DNA from: Megalonaias nervosa
Lineage: Eukaryota; Mollusca; Bivalvia; Unionida; Unionidae
Direction: 5' to 3'
Assembly: GCA_016617855.1 (NCBI GenBank)
Contig: JAECUM010004910.1
Location: 31,889 to 95,888, forward strand
Length of the DNA stretch: 64,000 bases
In this document: piece after piece, positions 45,693 through 58,016 of the stretch
Layout: every line of letters begins with the position of its first letter
Position numbering within the stretch: position 1 is the first letter of the stretch
Notes under the pieces: generated by a model
What the model saw: only the letters and a program-made list of their open reading frames with translations
Database searches by the model: none
What the model was told of the DNA's origin: nothing
Translations under genes and position numbers: made by a program

Positions 45693-47669
45693 TACATGTG
45701 CACTTCATCTTATAAGTTCATGAACAAACCATACAAGCCTGCTGTGATACCATGTATGGTGTCCCATGTATGCTATTAGCACAGATTGTTGTATCACTTA
45801 TTGATAGCACCAGAATAAAATCTCCAACAATACTTTCTTTATATTAAACACTATATGTACTAAATAATATTAAAGTTTTGAAGCCGTTTATGTACATTTG
45901 AATTTTTTCTTCCTCAAAAGTTAAAAAAACTCATTTATTTTCAAATTTGTATTTTGTGTATGTCCATCTTCAGCTATGGAAGGTAATTCATTCCCAGGAT
46001 AAAAAGTGGATTTCAGATAAAGAAATAAATTTAAATGTTAATGAGATGAAATAATTACTGAATGAGATCCAAATACACCATCAGTTTGAATGTGAGTACT
46101 ACATAAGAAACTCTATTTACAAATAGTTTGCTTCAGGTTAACATCATTTATCACTTTGACTGCAAGGGATAGCATTTTCCCAGATTTGCATAATGAGGTA
46201 CACATTTGTGTTATGCCTCTGGTTGCATACTTTTTGCACACACAACATCGGTGATTTCAACAGAATCCAGAAGCCAGTAAATTTTTGGGGCCATATATTG
46301 GTACAGGAATTTCTGTCTATAATGCTAGAATTAAAAACATTAATTTTAAGTTTTGTTGTACTGTTGGAGAAGAGTCATTTAATAAAGGTTAGCATCTTCT
46401 TCCATTTGATACAGACAAGTCTAAGCCAAGAAGACAATTTTTCTGATTATGCATTACTGAAGCACTTGCCTGATGACAGATTCAATCTATGCCCAAGAGA
46501 AACATAAATGTTCAGTCTGTTTCCTTTCTTGCCCAATTGATCATGACCAGAAGTGGTGACTCTTGGGTAAAATGTCAGTTGTGGAGAAAATCTTCAAAAT
46601 GTTCATTTTTCATGCTGTTCATAAAACGTTTATGTATTGATTAAAATCCATTTCTCAGGCAAAATTTACCTTAATTGAATTTGCAAAATTTTCTGTTAAA
46701 GTTAGTGAAGAGTTAGATTGTTTGAGTCAGTGGAATTACCTCCCTTGACCACGGTTCAGATTGGTGTCATGCATAATGTAATTCTTGAACAAGCCAATCA
46801 GCCACTAATGTTGAAGTGTACTTATGGCACAGTAATTTCAAGTAAAAGTGAGAAATTTTGTGTGGTAGAGAGTCATGAATTTTGATGAAAAAAAGGCCTA
46901 TTATTTTTTCATTTCAAAATTCCTAAATGAACAAAGAGAGCAAAAATATGGACCTTCCAATTTTACCATGTCAAAACGTGAGAAAATATGAAGAGTTTTT
47001 CAAGAAGACTCTACTGCTTATTCTATTTTATTTTTCCAAAGCATATTCCAAGGAATCAAATCATTACAATTCCTAAATATTGATAACAAGAGTAAGCTGT
47101 ATCATTTAGTCAATCATCAAGAGAAAATATGAGAGCCAGCGAGAAAGAGAGAGAGTGAAAAAAACCAAGAACATTGAAAATAATAAAGTAATTCCTTTTC
47201 ATATGGTACAGAAATTTGAACTGGAATCACATGTCTTCTTCATTAAACCTTTTACTTCATAAATTTTTCATGGAGAAAGAATAGTAAAAATCAAGTAGAG
47301 TATAGTGGTATATCAAGATATAAGGGGACACAGTTAAAGGTGGCCGGATCCCCATTGTACATTTTCAAAGAACTGCACTTTGTTTTTGAAGAGTTATAGT
47401 TGCTAAATTTGACTAAGAAAATGGAATCTCATGTATCTATTTCTTAATTTGGATTATATGTTAGAAAGTTCGAAAATGAGCTGTGGTCCTACTCAGTATT
47501 CTAATGCACTTAATTAATATAGCTAATTCTGTCCATCATCATCTGTTTTTCTTGCCACCATATGACCATATTAATTGTAACGGTAATTTTAGTTGCTTCA
47601 GTTTGAAAATTCCAAATGATCACTGTTCATTTCATAACCTATTTAAGATTCTTAACACAATGATGATCT
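45693..47669. other. Intergenic, nothing recognised
   Basis: AT-rich. The open frame at 46193-46507 has no recognisable domain or splice context. Confidence 0.5.
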
Positions 47670-48090
47670 CTACATTAGTTAGAGAGTTCTTTGCTAAGGA
47701 GTGGACAACCTAGACAATAATCTCTACATTAGCGAATATTTTGTTAAGGAGCAGACAACCTACAGAATAATCTCTACATTCGTGATTTCTTTGTTAAGGA
47801 GCAGACAACCTACACAGTGATCTCTACATTAGTGACTTCTTTGTTAAGGAGCAGACAACATATACAATAATCTCTGCATTAGCGAATTCTTTGTTAAGGG
47901 GCAGATAACCTACACAATAATCTCTACACTGGTGACTTCTTTGCTAGGGGGCAGGCAACCTACACAATAATTTCTACATTTGTGAGTTCTTTGTTAAGGG
48001 GCAGATAACCTAAACAATCTCCACATTAGCAACTTCTTTAAGGGGCAGACAACCTACACAATCTCTACATTAGTGAGTTTTTTGTTCAAC
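47670..48090 (+). repeat. 50-bp satellite, ~8 copies
   Basis: The unit contains TTCTTTGTTAAGGAGCAGAC, AACCTACACAATAATCTCTA and CATTAGTGA. The GCAGACAACC starts fall at 47701, 47751, 47801, 47851, 47901, 47951 and 48001, exactly 50 bp apart; a last shorter unit begins near 48044. No unique spacers, so not CRISPR. Confidence 0.95.
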
Positions 48091-48880
48091 TGATGCGTCA
48101 CTTCTCCATATGTATGAGGGACAAGTGAAACCTGTACAAACATTGTTGAGTGTCATATTTTGCAAGTGATGCAACAGAAATTTACAATAACAATGAATTT
48201 GGGGTTTTCAGGTATGGAAGATTCAAAGATAAGTTTAAACCGAAGTCTCTGTATTTATCCGTAAATAAAACAAATCATGATAAGGTTTATAACAAATTAG
48301 AGTTCTATAATTATGCACAAGAGTGGATGGTATGATAGTAAGATGAGATAGGCTAGTGGATACTTATGGATGCAGTATTTAAACAATGCAATCATTATGT
48401 CAAACTGTTTGCTTGCAGTTTGACGTAAATAAATGCATAAAAGCACATGATGAAAATAAAATACAACACATATTGTGACATATATTAAGCAGTGAGTAAA
48501 AATGAGTCTCCCCCTTTCAATTCTTTTGCCAGTGAATCTAATTTATTTTATAATTTATAACATTTTCATTACATGTCTATAGTATTATAAAATAAGCCTA
48601 CAGCATTCTCTATCCAGAGCTTTGCCCACACCACAGTATATCTTTTTAAGTTAATTATTTTGTTTGTGCATTATAGTAAAACTTCAGGTTTACTTGTTTT
48701 CATTATAATTCTGTCACCTGGCAGCATGCATTTTCCCATGCATCTTTTTTAACACTTCCTAAATAGGCTTTTATCAACTAAGTAATTAAGAGATATTTAT
48801 CATATTAGCTTGGCTGCAAGGCCAAGGGAGCTGATGGCATGGCCCTGCATCCATCATGAATCCATCTGTCAACAATTGCT
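48091..48880. other. Intergenic, nothing recognised
   Basis: AT-rich; no supported feature. Confidence 0.5.
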
Positions 48881-49710
48881 TGTAACCACTCTGGAGTCTA
48901 TATTTCTAATCTGATTTCAGTCAGACCTGGAATATGGGTTTTTATCATCGAGTTCTTGGATAAGTTTGATAATGAGTGAGATCCATGCATATTTATAAGA
49001 TCTCGAGTCAGATCGGCTGACTATATTGCCATGCTGGAGATCATATTTCTGATCCAGCTTTATTCAACTTGGAATATATGCTTGTATCATTTAGATCTCA
49101 GGCAAGTTTGAATACTGAACAAGATTTATGCATACTAATTGGGTGATGCTGCATCTGTTTGGTTCTCCTTGTAACCCTTCTGGAAGCTGTATTTCAGATC
49201 CGATCTTGATCAGCCTTGCAATATGGGTTTATATCATCAAGATCTTGGATGGATTCAATATTGAACAAGATCTGTACATATTGGGATAATCTTGCTTGTG
49301 AATTGAGCTTATTATCATTTTGAAGGATGCATTTCTGATAGAATTGTTTATAAACTTCGAACATATACTTGAATCATTAAGATCTCGAACAAATTCAGTA
49401 AACAGTGAAAACCACACAAACTGATGAGGTCTTTTTGCATTAATTGGCTCAACTTGTTACCCCCATCCCCAGCAAGTAATACCTCTGGTCTTGTTTTTAT
49501 CAAGACCTTGGATGGTTTTCATGATTGAGATCCATGCATATTAATGATGCAGTCTTCCTGTGATTGGCTGAGCTTTCTACCTCTCTAGAAATCATGTTTC
49601 TGATCAGATTTTGATCAAACTTGGAATTATGTACTTCTGTCATCAGGATCTTGGACTGTTCTGTAATGAGTGAGATCAGTGCATACTAACAAGGCAATTT
49701 TGTATCTGAT
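48881..49710 (+). repeat. Diverged ~150-bp tandem repeat, five to six copies
   Basis: The series TTTCTGATC(C/A)GATTTTGATC, AACTTGGAATATATG, TATCATCAAGATCTTGGAT and GAGATCCATGCATAT recurs with substitutions and small gaps across the block, clearest near 48905, 49045, 49195, 49330 and 49590. Confidence 0.7.
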
Positions 49711-49724
49711 TTACAATGCTTCGT

Positions 49725-52700
49725 ACCATGGGATGTGTCCCATGTTGCAGGAGGAAAGGATCTTGGTAGTTGAGTAGCGGCCAACTGTTGCTCCTCCAGT
49801 GCAACACGCGATATTGGCCTCAACTTCAGCAAGACAGGTGGTCAGAAAGGCCAGGTCTGATCAATTGACTAGTCATGCCAAGCTTCAGGACTGTGTTAAA
49901 GATATTCGGTTTAACTGTATTTTGTAGTTTACAACTAACCTTTATGATTAGTCCAGATGGTGTTGTTCACCAAACCTTACAAAGGACACAACTTTGAGGG
50001 TAGTTGCAAAGGTCAATTGAGTAAAGTTCTACTTTGCTTTATAATATTACGCTGTTTAGCCCTGGTATGAGAAATGCAATAAATGAACATAAATCTCTAT
50101 GCCCTTGTTGTACTCTGAGGTGGGAGTGGATCTGAGGTGGGAGTGGAGCACAGGCAGTGAAATAATAATCTGACATTACGGGAAAACAAACCAAAACTTC
50201 AACCATTCATGTGAGATTTGGTCTCCAGAGTAACAGGTAATATTTCAACCAGCGACTCGGACGAGGAAACTTGCACAAATCATGGAGATTGATCTGGATG
50301 TCTTGTCATTGAATACTATTATGAAAACCAAAACACTAAGCTATCACCTTTGCGATACCCAAATTATTTCAGGGCTTGGCTGGACAGCCAAGAAGTGTAA
50401 AAAAAACCCAAAAAACTCGATTGGACCAACTACTTGCAGAGTGTATCTGCAATACTCTGTAATTCACATCACTCAAAGCAGTTTGGTGAGATACCTATTG
50501 TGGTATTTCCATACAAAAGTCGAGACTAGGGAATAACTATTTTTTGATCTAGTAAATTTGAATGGCTGCAATGAGGTTGAGATGATCGGAAATCTTAGCT
50601 CTCAGAACGACTCACAAATGAAACGAACGCCATAACGGGAAGTTACTTCCCCCAAATACTTTCATACTAACGTTCAATTGTGCCGCTTTACCTAGATCGA
50701 CCAAGGCCGGTTTCTTCTGTACCCCTGATTATCTTTCATTCCTAATCCTTTGCGATGTTTCAGCTATCAGAAATATGGCCGTCACAAAGATGGCTGCAGG
50801 AGGAGATACGGGCAGAAGCATCACGGTGTATCGTTTTGTTGAGAGAAAATCTATTGTGGGAATTGCAAGGCTGAACATTTCTCATACACTCGAGACTGTC
50901 CTTAGTGAAAACTGGAGACAGAGATCCAACGTGTGAAACAGGACAAAGGCATCAGGTATCCAGAAGCCAGGAAATTTGTGGAAATAACAGCTCCACTTAA
51001 CACAGCTGGCAAATCATATACCATTAGGTTAATGTGGAGACGAAACCTTCCACAAATGATGTCTCTATGCGGACAGACACTACATGGTCATATGGTCAAA
51101 CCAAATTCTTGTTACAACCAAAACCGTTTCAACCAGCTACCCAAACCTACTGGAAAGTAAATAACTTATATAATCAGTCTGACAATGTTGCAGTTAGGAC
51201 ATCTAATGCAACAAACGAAAACCACCAAAATCGAGCGCAAGAAAATATTAACTACTGTCTCGTGTGGACACAGAACCATACCACAGACTATCAACTATCC
51301 TGCCGAAAACTGGTTGAATTCAGTCCATCAAACAAGAACAGTCCCCGGGCACCAGCGGTAATTCATGTTTTCAACCAAACAGTGATAGAAATCAAGAATA
51401 TACAAGACTTCCCAAAGAATCTGACAATTCAGCCAAGATCTTTAATAAGTTTGGGAGTCTAGTGAGTAATTTTGGAGACCAGAGAACTTCGTAATACCGC
51501 ACTAAAGAATGCTTCTAGATGTTATATACCGTCACCATTTTAATAAATATGATTGATACCATAATACAGTGGAATTGTCAAGGATTAAAGTCAAATATTG
51601 ATGAAATTAGTCTTCATTTTAAAGATACGATCCAATATATGTTTGTCTTAGGAAACCCTTTTTAAAAACAAACAAAAAATCTTTAAAGCGTCATACCATA
51701 TTGCAGCTTTTCAAGAAATACAGACAAGTCTGCTGGAGGAGTGTCCATCATCGCAAATAAAACTCCTCACAGCCAGATTAATCTGAACACGTTGCATTAA
51801 ATTCACTTTGTTCATTGTATCTCACTCCAAGCACTCCGATCAATCAATCTAATCTGAACCATCTTTTCAAACAGTTTTGATGCCTTTTGGTTTGTTTCGT
51901 AACCTTAATGGCCACCATGTTTGGGATTGTAAAGATATCAAAGAGAGAGAGGGAAGAAGATGGAAGCCTTTTATATGGACCAGTCGGATACCGGCCTGCT
52001 TTCTGCGTCCGTGGAGTTGAATGTCTACAGTCCATCTATTTTACTTGACTTCTCTTGGGAAGTTGGCGACGACCTATGTGGCCAGTTTCCAGTATATTTA
52101 AGAAGTAATATTGCAAACCTCAATGGCTCGGGCAGAGATGGCAATTACGCAAGGCAGATTGAAAAATCTCAAATCTGGTAAATATGAAGATTACAATAAA
52201 CCTTTCACTTCCAGAGAGTTACAAGACTCTTTCAATCGAGCCCATGACGTTTCAGCAGAACCAGATGACATCCACTGTCAACTTTTAAAACTTCTTAACT
52301 TGACACAGTCATAAATACGCTGTCAAACATTTTGGATAAAACTGTGCAATTGGCAACTTCCCAATCTATGGGTTAATAACGGTGATACTATTACCAAGAC
52401 CTGGAAAGGATCAAACCGATCCTTGCAATTATCGTCCCATATCATTTACAAGTTATATTTGCTTAGCTTGATGGCATGGCTGATAATGATAAACTACTCT
52501 GGTGCCTCGAAACTATCATACTATCGGACGTTCAGTATGGTTTCAGACTACAGAGAAGCACAATATACCATCTTCTCATGTTAGATAACTCGAGGATAAG
52601 TGTTAAAAGGTCGTGGATTTTAATACGAGTAGTGGCAAACACAGATCTGGAGCAGATCGGAAAGTCTTGCTGTGGTTGTACAGGTCATTGGTACCATCGA

Positions 52701-54575
52701 AACTTGACTATGGGTCAATTGTGCATGGATCATTTGTAAAATTTACCTGTAGATGCTTCAACCGATACACGGCCAGGGACTTGGACTCTGGTTGAGTGGA
52801 TTTGGAATTTCCCGGTCAGAAAGATTCTGTGTTTAGGCAAATGAGCCATCACTTTATCTTGGATAAAACAAATTAGCTCTTCAGGAGGCTAGTAAATTAT
52901 CTTCTAATCCAATCCCTCACATGCAATGAATAAGTCCAAATACCAACAATGAATTTCAGAAACCAAACATAATGTTACACGCAAGGGTCTCAGACCAAAA
53001 GAATCAAACGCCAGCTTGAGCGTGGCTCGATAGTCCAAGTTTCCCCCCATTTTCAAGGATCTCAAGACAACGGTCGTTTTCAACTGAAATATTTTTAAAC
53101 GCGCAAATACTACAGTAATTTGTCTTCAATCACATTTTGACCACACATCGCGAAACTTTCATTTTATGAAACTAATCAATGCTGTCACAAAGTCACACAG
53201 TGAATACTGTACATTATGACATCTGCTCCTAGAAATTGGCTAATTAATCGTGAAGAGAAATATCTTCCCGCCGACTTCCCATTAACAGTAAATAATCACT
53301 GAAATCAAACAAACCTATAAACTGAGACGTAAATACAAATAGCACATTCCCGAGGTTTGTTACAGTAATTTCACCTTTTGGTACACGAATTCTTCCTCAC
53401 TTAGAAACAGCAAAAACCAAATGTTGGAATCATACAAAATTATGTCTTCCCAAATTATCAAGGTAGTTGTCAACACTTCTCAAGAAATAACTGACCTCTG
53501 CGAATTCCTAGGCGTCAACAAATCCTCCCCCTTTTCAGAGTAAATTTAATTAAATTAGAACCGTCTATCGTATGCATACGTCCCTGTATACTGACGGTTC
53601 GAACGATATAGACAAAGTTGGAGTTCCCATTACTGGATAATGCTTCAATTGTTGCTGCAGTAGTTACATATTCAGAACTGTGAAGTACGTTGAAATCACT
53701 CACAAACAAGTTTCACCATTTTTAAAGATTCAGTTTTCGATCTGAAAGCCTTGCAAAATCTTAAATGTGGCTACCTGTTAATATCCCAGATACTAAAGTA
53801 ACTCGATGTTCTCACTTAATCTGAGAAAAATACTGTGCACTGTTGGCTGCCTTGTCACAGTTGCATAAAGGGTAGTGAAAGAGCAGATAAAGCAGCCAAA
53901 CGTTGCCCTGCAGTCACCCGTCTCCGAATGGAAAATTCCATATACTGACTTCAAATATTGTATAAATCATTTCGTCATATTTGGCAAAATATATGGAATG
54001 AAAACTCCATAAGCAAACTTAAAAACATCTAACAAATTAATGCAGAGTGGCATCACTCGTATGGAATGCATCACAAGTATTGTGCCAATCGCGTTTTAGA
54101 CACACATACCTGACACATGAGTACCTCCTGAAGGGTGACCCTCAACCAGAGTGCTTACCTTGTACAAAAATGTCCACTAACAGTGGAACACATTCTTGTC
54201 GAGTGTGTTTATTTCCACCCTGAGACCGAAGTATTTTGACGTGAACTGCTTGGAGAAGTTATATGAAAATATACCACTCGAGAAAATTGTAGATTTATTT
54301 AAGAAAATGTGGTTCGTACAACAAAATGTTAATCATGTTTCAAAGGATTTTACATGTGTTACCTTTATCTTTTAACTTGTATATATTTTACAGAATTTTA
54401 ACATTTTTACGTTTTCTATTTCATCTTGTTATACTTAATGTTTACATTTATGTGGAAGGGTTTCCCTTTCTAATTTTTTTTTTTGCAATTCTGTTTACAT
54501 TTATCGAACCTGGTTGGCACTGCACAGCCAATTTGTGCGGAGATGCCATAAAATATTGCACTACAATACAATACA
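49725..54575 (+). mobile_element. Second Nimb/I-like LINE copy, strongly decayed
   Basis: The 5' part matches the first LINE's leader (GAGGAAAGGATCTTGGTAGT; TTGGCCTCAACTTC; AGACAGGTGGTC). ORF1 remains: YQKYGRHKDGC and NCKAEHFSYTRDC knuckles, then ETEIQRVKQDKGIRYPEARK near 50920-50970. ORF2: TIIQWNCQGLKSN near 51560, an RT part with SRELQDSFNRAHD and PDDI, then GADRKVLLWLYRSL and SKLDYGSIVHGS near 52640-52730, and an RNase H end near 53840 (HCWLPCHSC-like). The RT palm including YVDD is missing (deletion of roughly 0.6 kb near 52600). It ends GATGCCATAAAATATTGCAC plus a CAATA-type tail. Confidence 0.8.
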
Positions 54576-54608
54576 ATACGCCTTTCCGTCCGTCCGTACG
54601 TACATAAT

Positions 54609-54656
54609 ATATACATACATACATACATACATACATACATACATACATACATACAT
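54609..54656. repeat. ACAT microsatellite
   Basis: Twelve ACAT units just downstream of the LINE tail. Tyr-Val-Cys-Met frames across it are artefacts. Confidence 0.97.
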
Positions 54657-54789
54657 GTTTTTGATCAATCGAGTTATTATCAACATGATAAATGCTTTGG
54701 AAATAGTTTACATATGATGTGTTCTTACACTACATAAGCCTGCTTAGTGAAATGATCAACTGTTTAGTTATGTAATAATGTGAGCGTGA

Positions 54790-55345
54790 GCAATATCAGG
54801 TCCAATTGGGCCTCTTGTTATTGAAAGAACTGTAAATATATTGCTGTGGCTGGGTCTCAATATCATGCCTCCATGGGCCTTGTATCATTTAAGGGACTGT
54901 AAATATGTTGCAGTGGCTCATTATCAATATCAGGTCCAACTGGGCTATGTGCGATTCCACGAACTGTATATATGTTGCAGTGGCTCAGTATCGATATCAG
55001 GCCATTTGGGTCTTGTGTTTTTCCAAGAACTGTATATATATATTGCAGTGGCTCAGTATCAATATCAAGCCATTTGGGCCTTGTGTTATTCCAAGAACTG
55101 TATCTATGTTGCAGTGGCTCAGTATCGATATCAAGCCATTTGGGCCTTGTGTTATTCCAAGAACTGTATCTATGTTGCAGTGGCTCAGTATCGATATCAG
55201 GCCATTTGGGCCTTGTGTTATTCCAAGAACTGTAAATGTGCTGCAAATGCTCAGTATCGAAATCAGGCCTACTTGGGTTGTGTGTTATTCAAAGAACTGT
55301 AAATGTTTTTCATAGGTTCAGTATCAATAACAATGACCCTGATGA
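54790..55345 (+). repeat. 66-bp satellite, ~8 copies
   Basis: The unit contains TTCCAAGAACTGTATCTATG, TTGCAGTGGCTCAGTATCGA and TATCAAGCCATTTGGGCC. AACTGT falls at about 54828, 54895, 54962, 55028, 55096, 55162, 55228 and 55295. As the unit is near 66 bp, a multiple of three, several frames stay open on both strands (up to 153 codons) without being genes. Confidence 0.93.
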
Positions 55346-57120
55346 TTCTGCATGATGCATTTTCCCAACTTAATAAGATGGACCCCATAAGATCGTTAGG
55401 GACAAAAAGCCAACAAAAATTTGAAACATCAAGATGACTAACGGAGGGAGGTTTTGCCCTCCCCCTTTCCCTACTTTTCAAACTGATGTTGCTACTTTAT
55501 TTCTTATTGAAGCAGTTGTCAGCTCCATGGTCCGACCACAATGCTATCATTGTTGTTACTCGTGGTTTCTAGAGAAGCAAGATGGGGGTCATAGGCAGCC
55601 ACCATATGTAACCATAATTTATGTTTTGAAAGCAGACAGGAAATTTTAATTTGGTTGTAGAGCGCACGTTTGTACGAAGCTTTTCAACTGCTGGCGGCAA
55701 GACTTTGTCCACATTTTGTTTGAAGTTTTTATTTGCATTATTTCCTGAACTCCTTCAAAGGTTATCATCATATTTGGCATGAATCAACATGAAGCTAAGA
55801 CAACTCATTCAACGAAATGCTTGTTCACTCTTTTTAATTCGGGGTCAAGGTCACAGTCATAGAAAACAGTTGTGGTATGGTTTTGGCGAAATTATTTTCA
55901 TTGGCTAATATTTTCCAAAGCCCATGATAGATTCTTATTGTAGAGGGCCTTCATTCCATGACATGTTTGCTTGCTCCAACGATCTTGGACTTAAGGTCAC
56001 GGTCTTAGAAAATATGCGTTTAGGTTTTGGTTAACGATTTCTAATTTACTTGATTGAGTTTGATCAACATCATTCCGTGTCTTTGTTTAGTGGAGTTATA
56101 GCCCTTTTATCAGACCACTCATGTTTGTTTCCACACAGTAACTTCTTTGATTGCTAATATATTTTAACCAAATTTGGCATGCAGCTTGGTGTAGATGTGG
56201 CATTGTCCAGTTTGATTAACAGCAGCCTGCCTTCGTCATTGTTTATCCGAGTTATAGCTCCTGATTGTTTAGCAGAGTTATAGCCCCTGATTATAAGACT
56301 GGCATAATTAGGTGTTCTGCTCGATACTGATGAGACCTTGGCTGAATTCATTTGTGGGCGTTCTGCATATTCGTTTATCAGAGTTATAGCCCCTGATTGT
56401 TTAGCGGCGGTATAGCCTATGCATGCCAGATCCAACCGCTTTTTTTCTGCACAATTACTTCATTGATCATTATTGAATTTCAAACAGAGTAGGTATGCAG
56501 CTTGTTTTTCAGGAGAACTTTGCCAAGTCCAGTTGTCAGTAGTCTGTAGAACTATTGTCTCTGATATTCAGACTCGTCCACTTTTGTTTCCACAAAATAA
56601 CTCCCTTAGTAATTATTGAATTTCAGCAAAACGCAGATGACGTCAACGAAAAGCAGGGAACATCAATTCCTGGAAATAGTTTGTTCTTATTGGGTTTCCA
56701 TAAAATGCAGTGTATATACAGCATCACATCAACAAGAGTTTGGTTATTATTTGATACACAGGTGATCCTTATTTGAAATAAAACGTTTCTTCATCATAAG
56801 TCGTCCTTTTAGGCACATGGCTGATTATTCGATGATATTTTGCAATAAAATTGGAAAAAAAGAAAAATATGCCCCTGTGCATTGATCATCATGGGGAGAC
56901 AAATATTTATAATCACTTTGGAGGAGATAAACATTTCTAATCACTTCTGACTACTCCCCTTTTTCTTTCCGTTGTCGCTTGTGACCTCTCGAATTCGATG
57001 ACTTGATGTGAGCAACATGGCTGCTATATAATGCCTTCAAAATTGATATTCTGTTCCACCATCTTTAGACTCAGTGATGATATAGAATACGACTGGTCGT
57101 AAGAGGTGACTAATGTAGGT
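55346..57120. repeat. Diverged tandem repeat with a ~180-bp theme; no gene
   Basis: Between about 55730 and 56640 blocks such as TAACTTCTTTGATTGCTAAT, AAATTTGGCATGCAGCTTG and GAGTTATAGCCCCTGATTGT recur at irregular spacing. GAGTTATAGC appears at least four times between 56090 and 56400. The sequence style (repeated ATTTGGCATGCAG and GGTCAAGGTCAC) is common in molluscan repeats. No gene seen. Confidence 0.45.
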
Positions 57121-57330
57121 AAGAACCACGGTGGTTCAGTGGTAGAGTGCCGGACCTGAAGGATGCAGGTACGAATCCTCCCAATAGATCAACCTAAGTC
57201 GGCTACCGCATTGCGTTCTAAGACGAGACACTTCATTCCAATTGCCTCGGCACTAAATAATCTCCTTGTGCTGCTGCACCGTAAAATCAAAGCCATCCTA
57301 TTCTGTTCCACATGTTTCTTATTTTATTGG
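57121..57330 (+). mobile_element. tRNA-derived SINE
   Basis: The head GTGGTTCAGTGGTAGAGTGC has an A box (TGGTTCAGTGG), and GGTACGAATCC is a near-consensus B box about 35 nt later, so an internal pol III promoter is present. The body (CACTTCATTCCAATTGCCTC; CTCCTTGTGCTGCTGCACC; AAAGCCATCCTATTCTG) is shared with the reverse copy at 43500-43690, showing a dispersed family. The head lacks a foldable full cloverleaf. Confidence 0.72.
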
Positions 57331-57394
57331 ATTTTATTTGATTGATTTTGTTCTGTACAATAAGATTTCGCAACCAATTTAAAATACGTTCCAG

Positions 57395-57775
57395 GGCAAG
57401 GAGGCAGAGTATGATATTCTTTGAGATGCAGAAAATGTGAGTATCTATAGATAGTCATCAATGACTGCGGAACACCCCAAGTATGATTTAATCTGTATGA
57501 CAGGAGCTTACAAAACTAAAATGTGACATGACACTCCCAGCAGGATTTTTGAATGGGTGATTGGAAATAGCGTCCATAGTCCATCATCTTTGCGAAATAA
57601 AATTGATGAATTGGTATTACAATTTTCAATAGTAAATTTCAGAAAATGGAAATAATGTGACATTAAGGACTATCCAGTGATCCTTCTAAAGACCCCTGTA
57701 TGGTCAAAGATATTTTTGATTTAATAGAAAAGGGCTTGGAATACCAAATTAACTTCCAGCGTGTCTTACAATACT
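57395..57775 (+). pseudogene. Possible decayed exon fragments, unknown gene
   Basis: Short coding-like stretches lie here: GKEAEYDIL then a stop and DAEN before a GTGAGT-type donor (57395-57437). There is also an open segment 57667-57774 reading DPSKDPCMVKDIFDLIEKGL then EYQINFQRVLQY and a stop. They lie just upstream of the better exon at 57904. The stops suggest decay or wrongly chosen boundaries. I do not recognise the family. Confidence 0.25.
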
Positions 57776-57903
57776 GAGATGTGACAAAGGAAATGATCGC
57801 AAATATTTTTGGGAAATGATACTTGAAGTTGGAAGGAAACGTATATTGGAGTATCTGGATGTAAACATGTGTTAACAGCTGTTCATTTACTTATTTTCAA
57901 TAG

Positions 57904-58016
57904 TATTCGCTAATTTACATAGTTTAGCAACAAAAGAAGCGAGAGCACATGCTTATCTTAGACTTTGTATGGTAAAATTAGGATCTGAAGAAGTGCTGAC
58001 GGATAAACCAGCTGAG
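57904..58016 (+). CDS. Candidate exon, unknown protein
   Basis: A 113-nt open segment with acceptor TATTTTCAATAG and donor CTGAG|GTAATC. Two leading bases complete a split codon, then it reads FANLHSLATKEARAHAYLRL, CMVKLGSEEVLTDKPAE. The alternating basic and Leu residues (ARAHAYLRL) resemble the helix near the end of RUN domains (consensus about GRAWLRLALMEK), but one helix is not enough to assign it. No matching neighbouring exons were found with certainty. It lies outside recognised repeats. Confidence 0.35.

Noticed and set aside
47670..48090. Regular repeats resembling a CRISPR array
   Set aside because: Contiguous 50-bp units with no unique spacers, in animal DNA.
51844..52795. Several overlapping frames of 60-90 codons
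   Set aside because: They are pieces of the decayed second LINE pol in different frames, not separate genes.
54841..55315. Open frames of 127-153 codons on both strands
   Set aside because: They are the 66-bp satellite read in frame; both strands are open for the same trivial reason.
57121..57195. Possible tRNA gene
   Set aside because: The B box is good but the arms do not pair as a tRNA, and the body recurs at 43500-43690.
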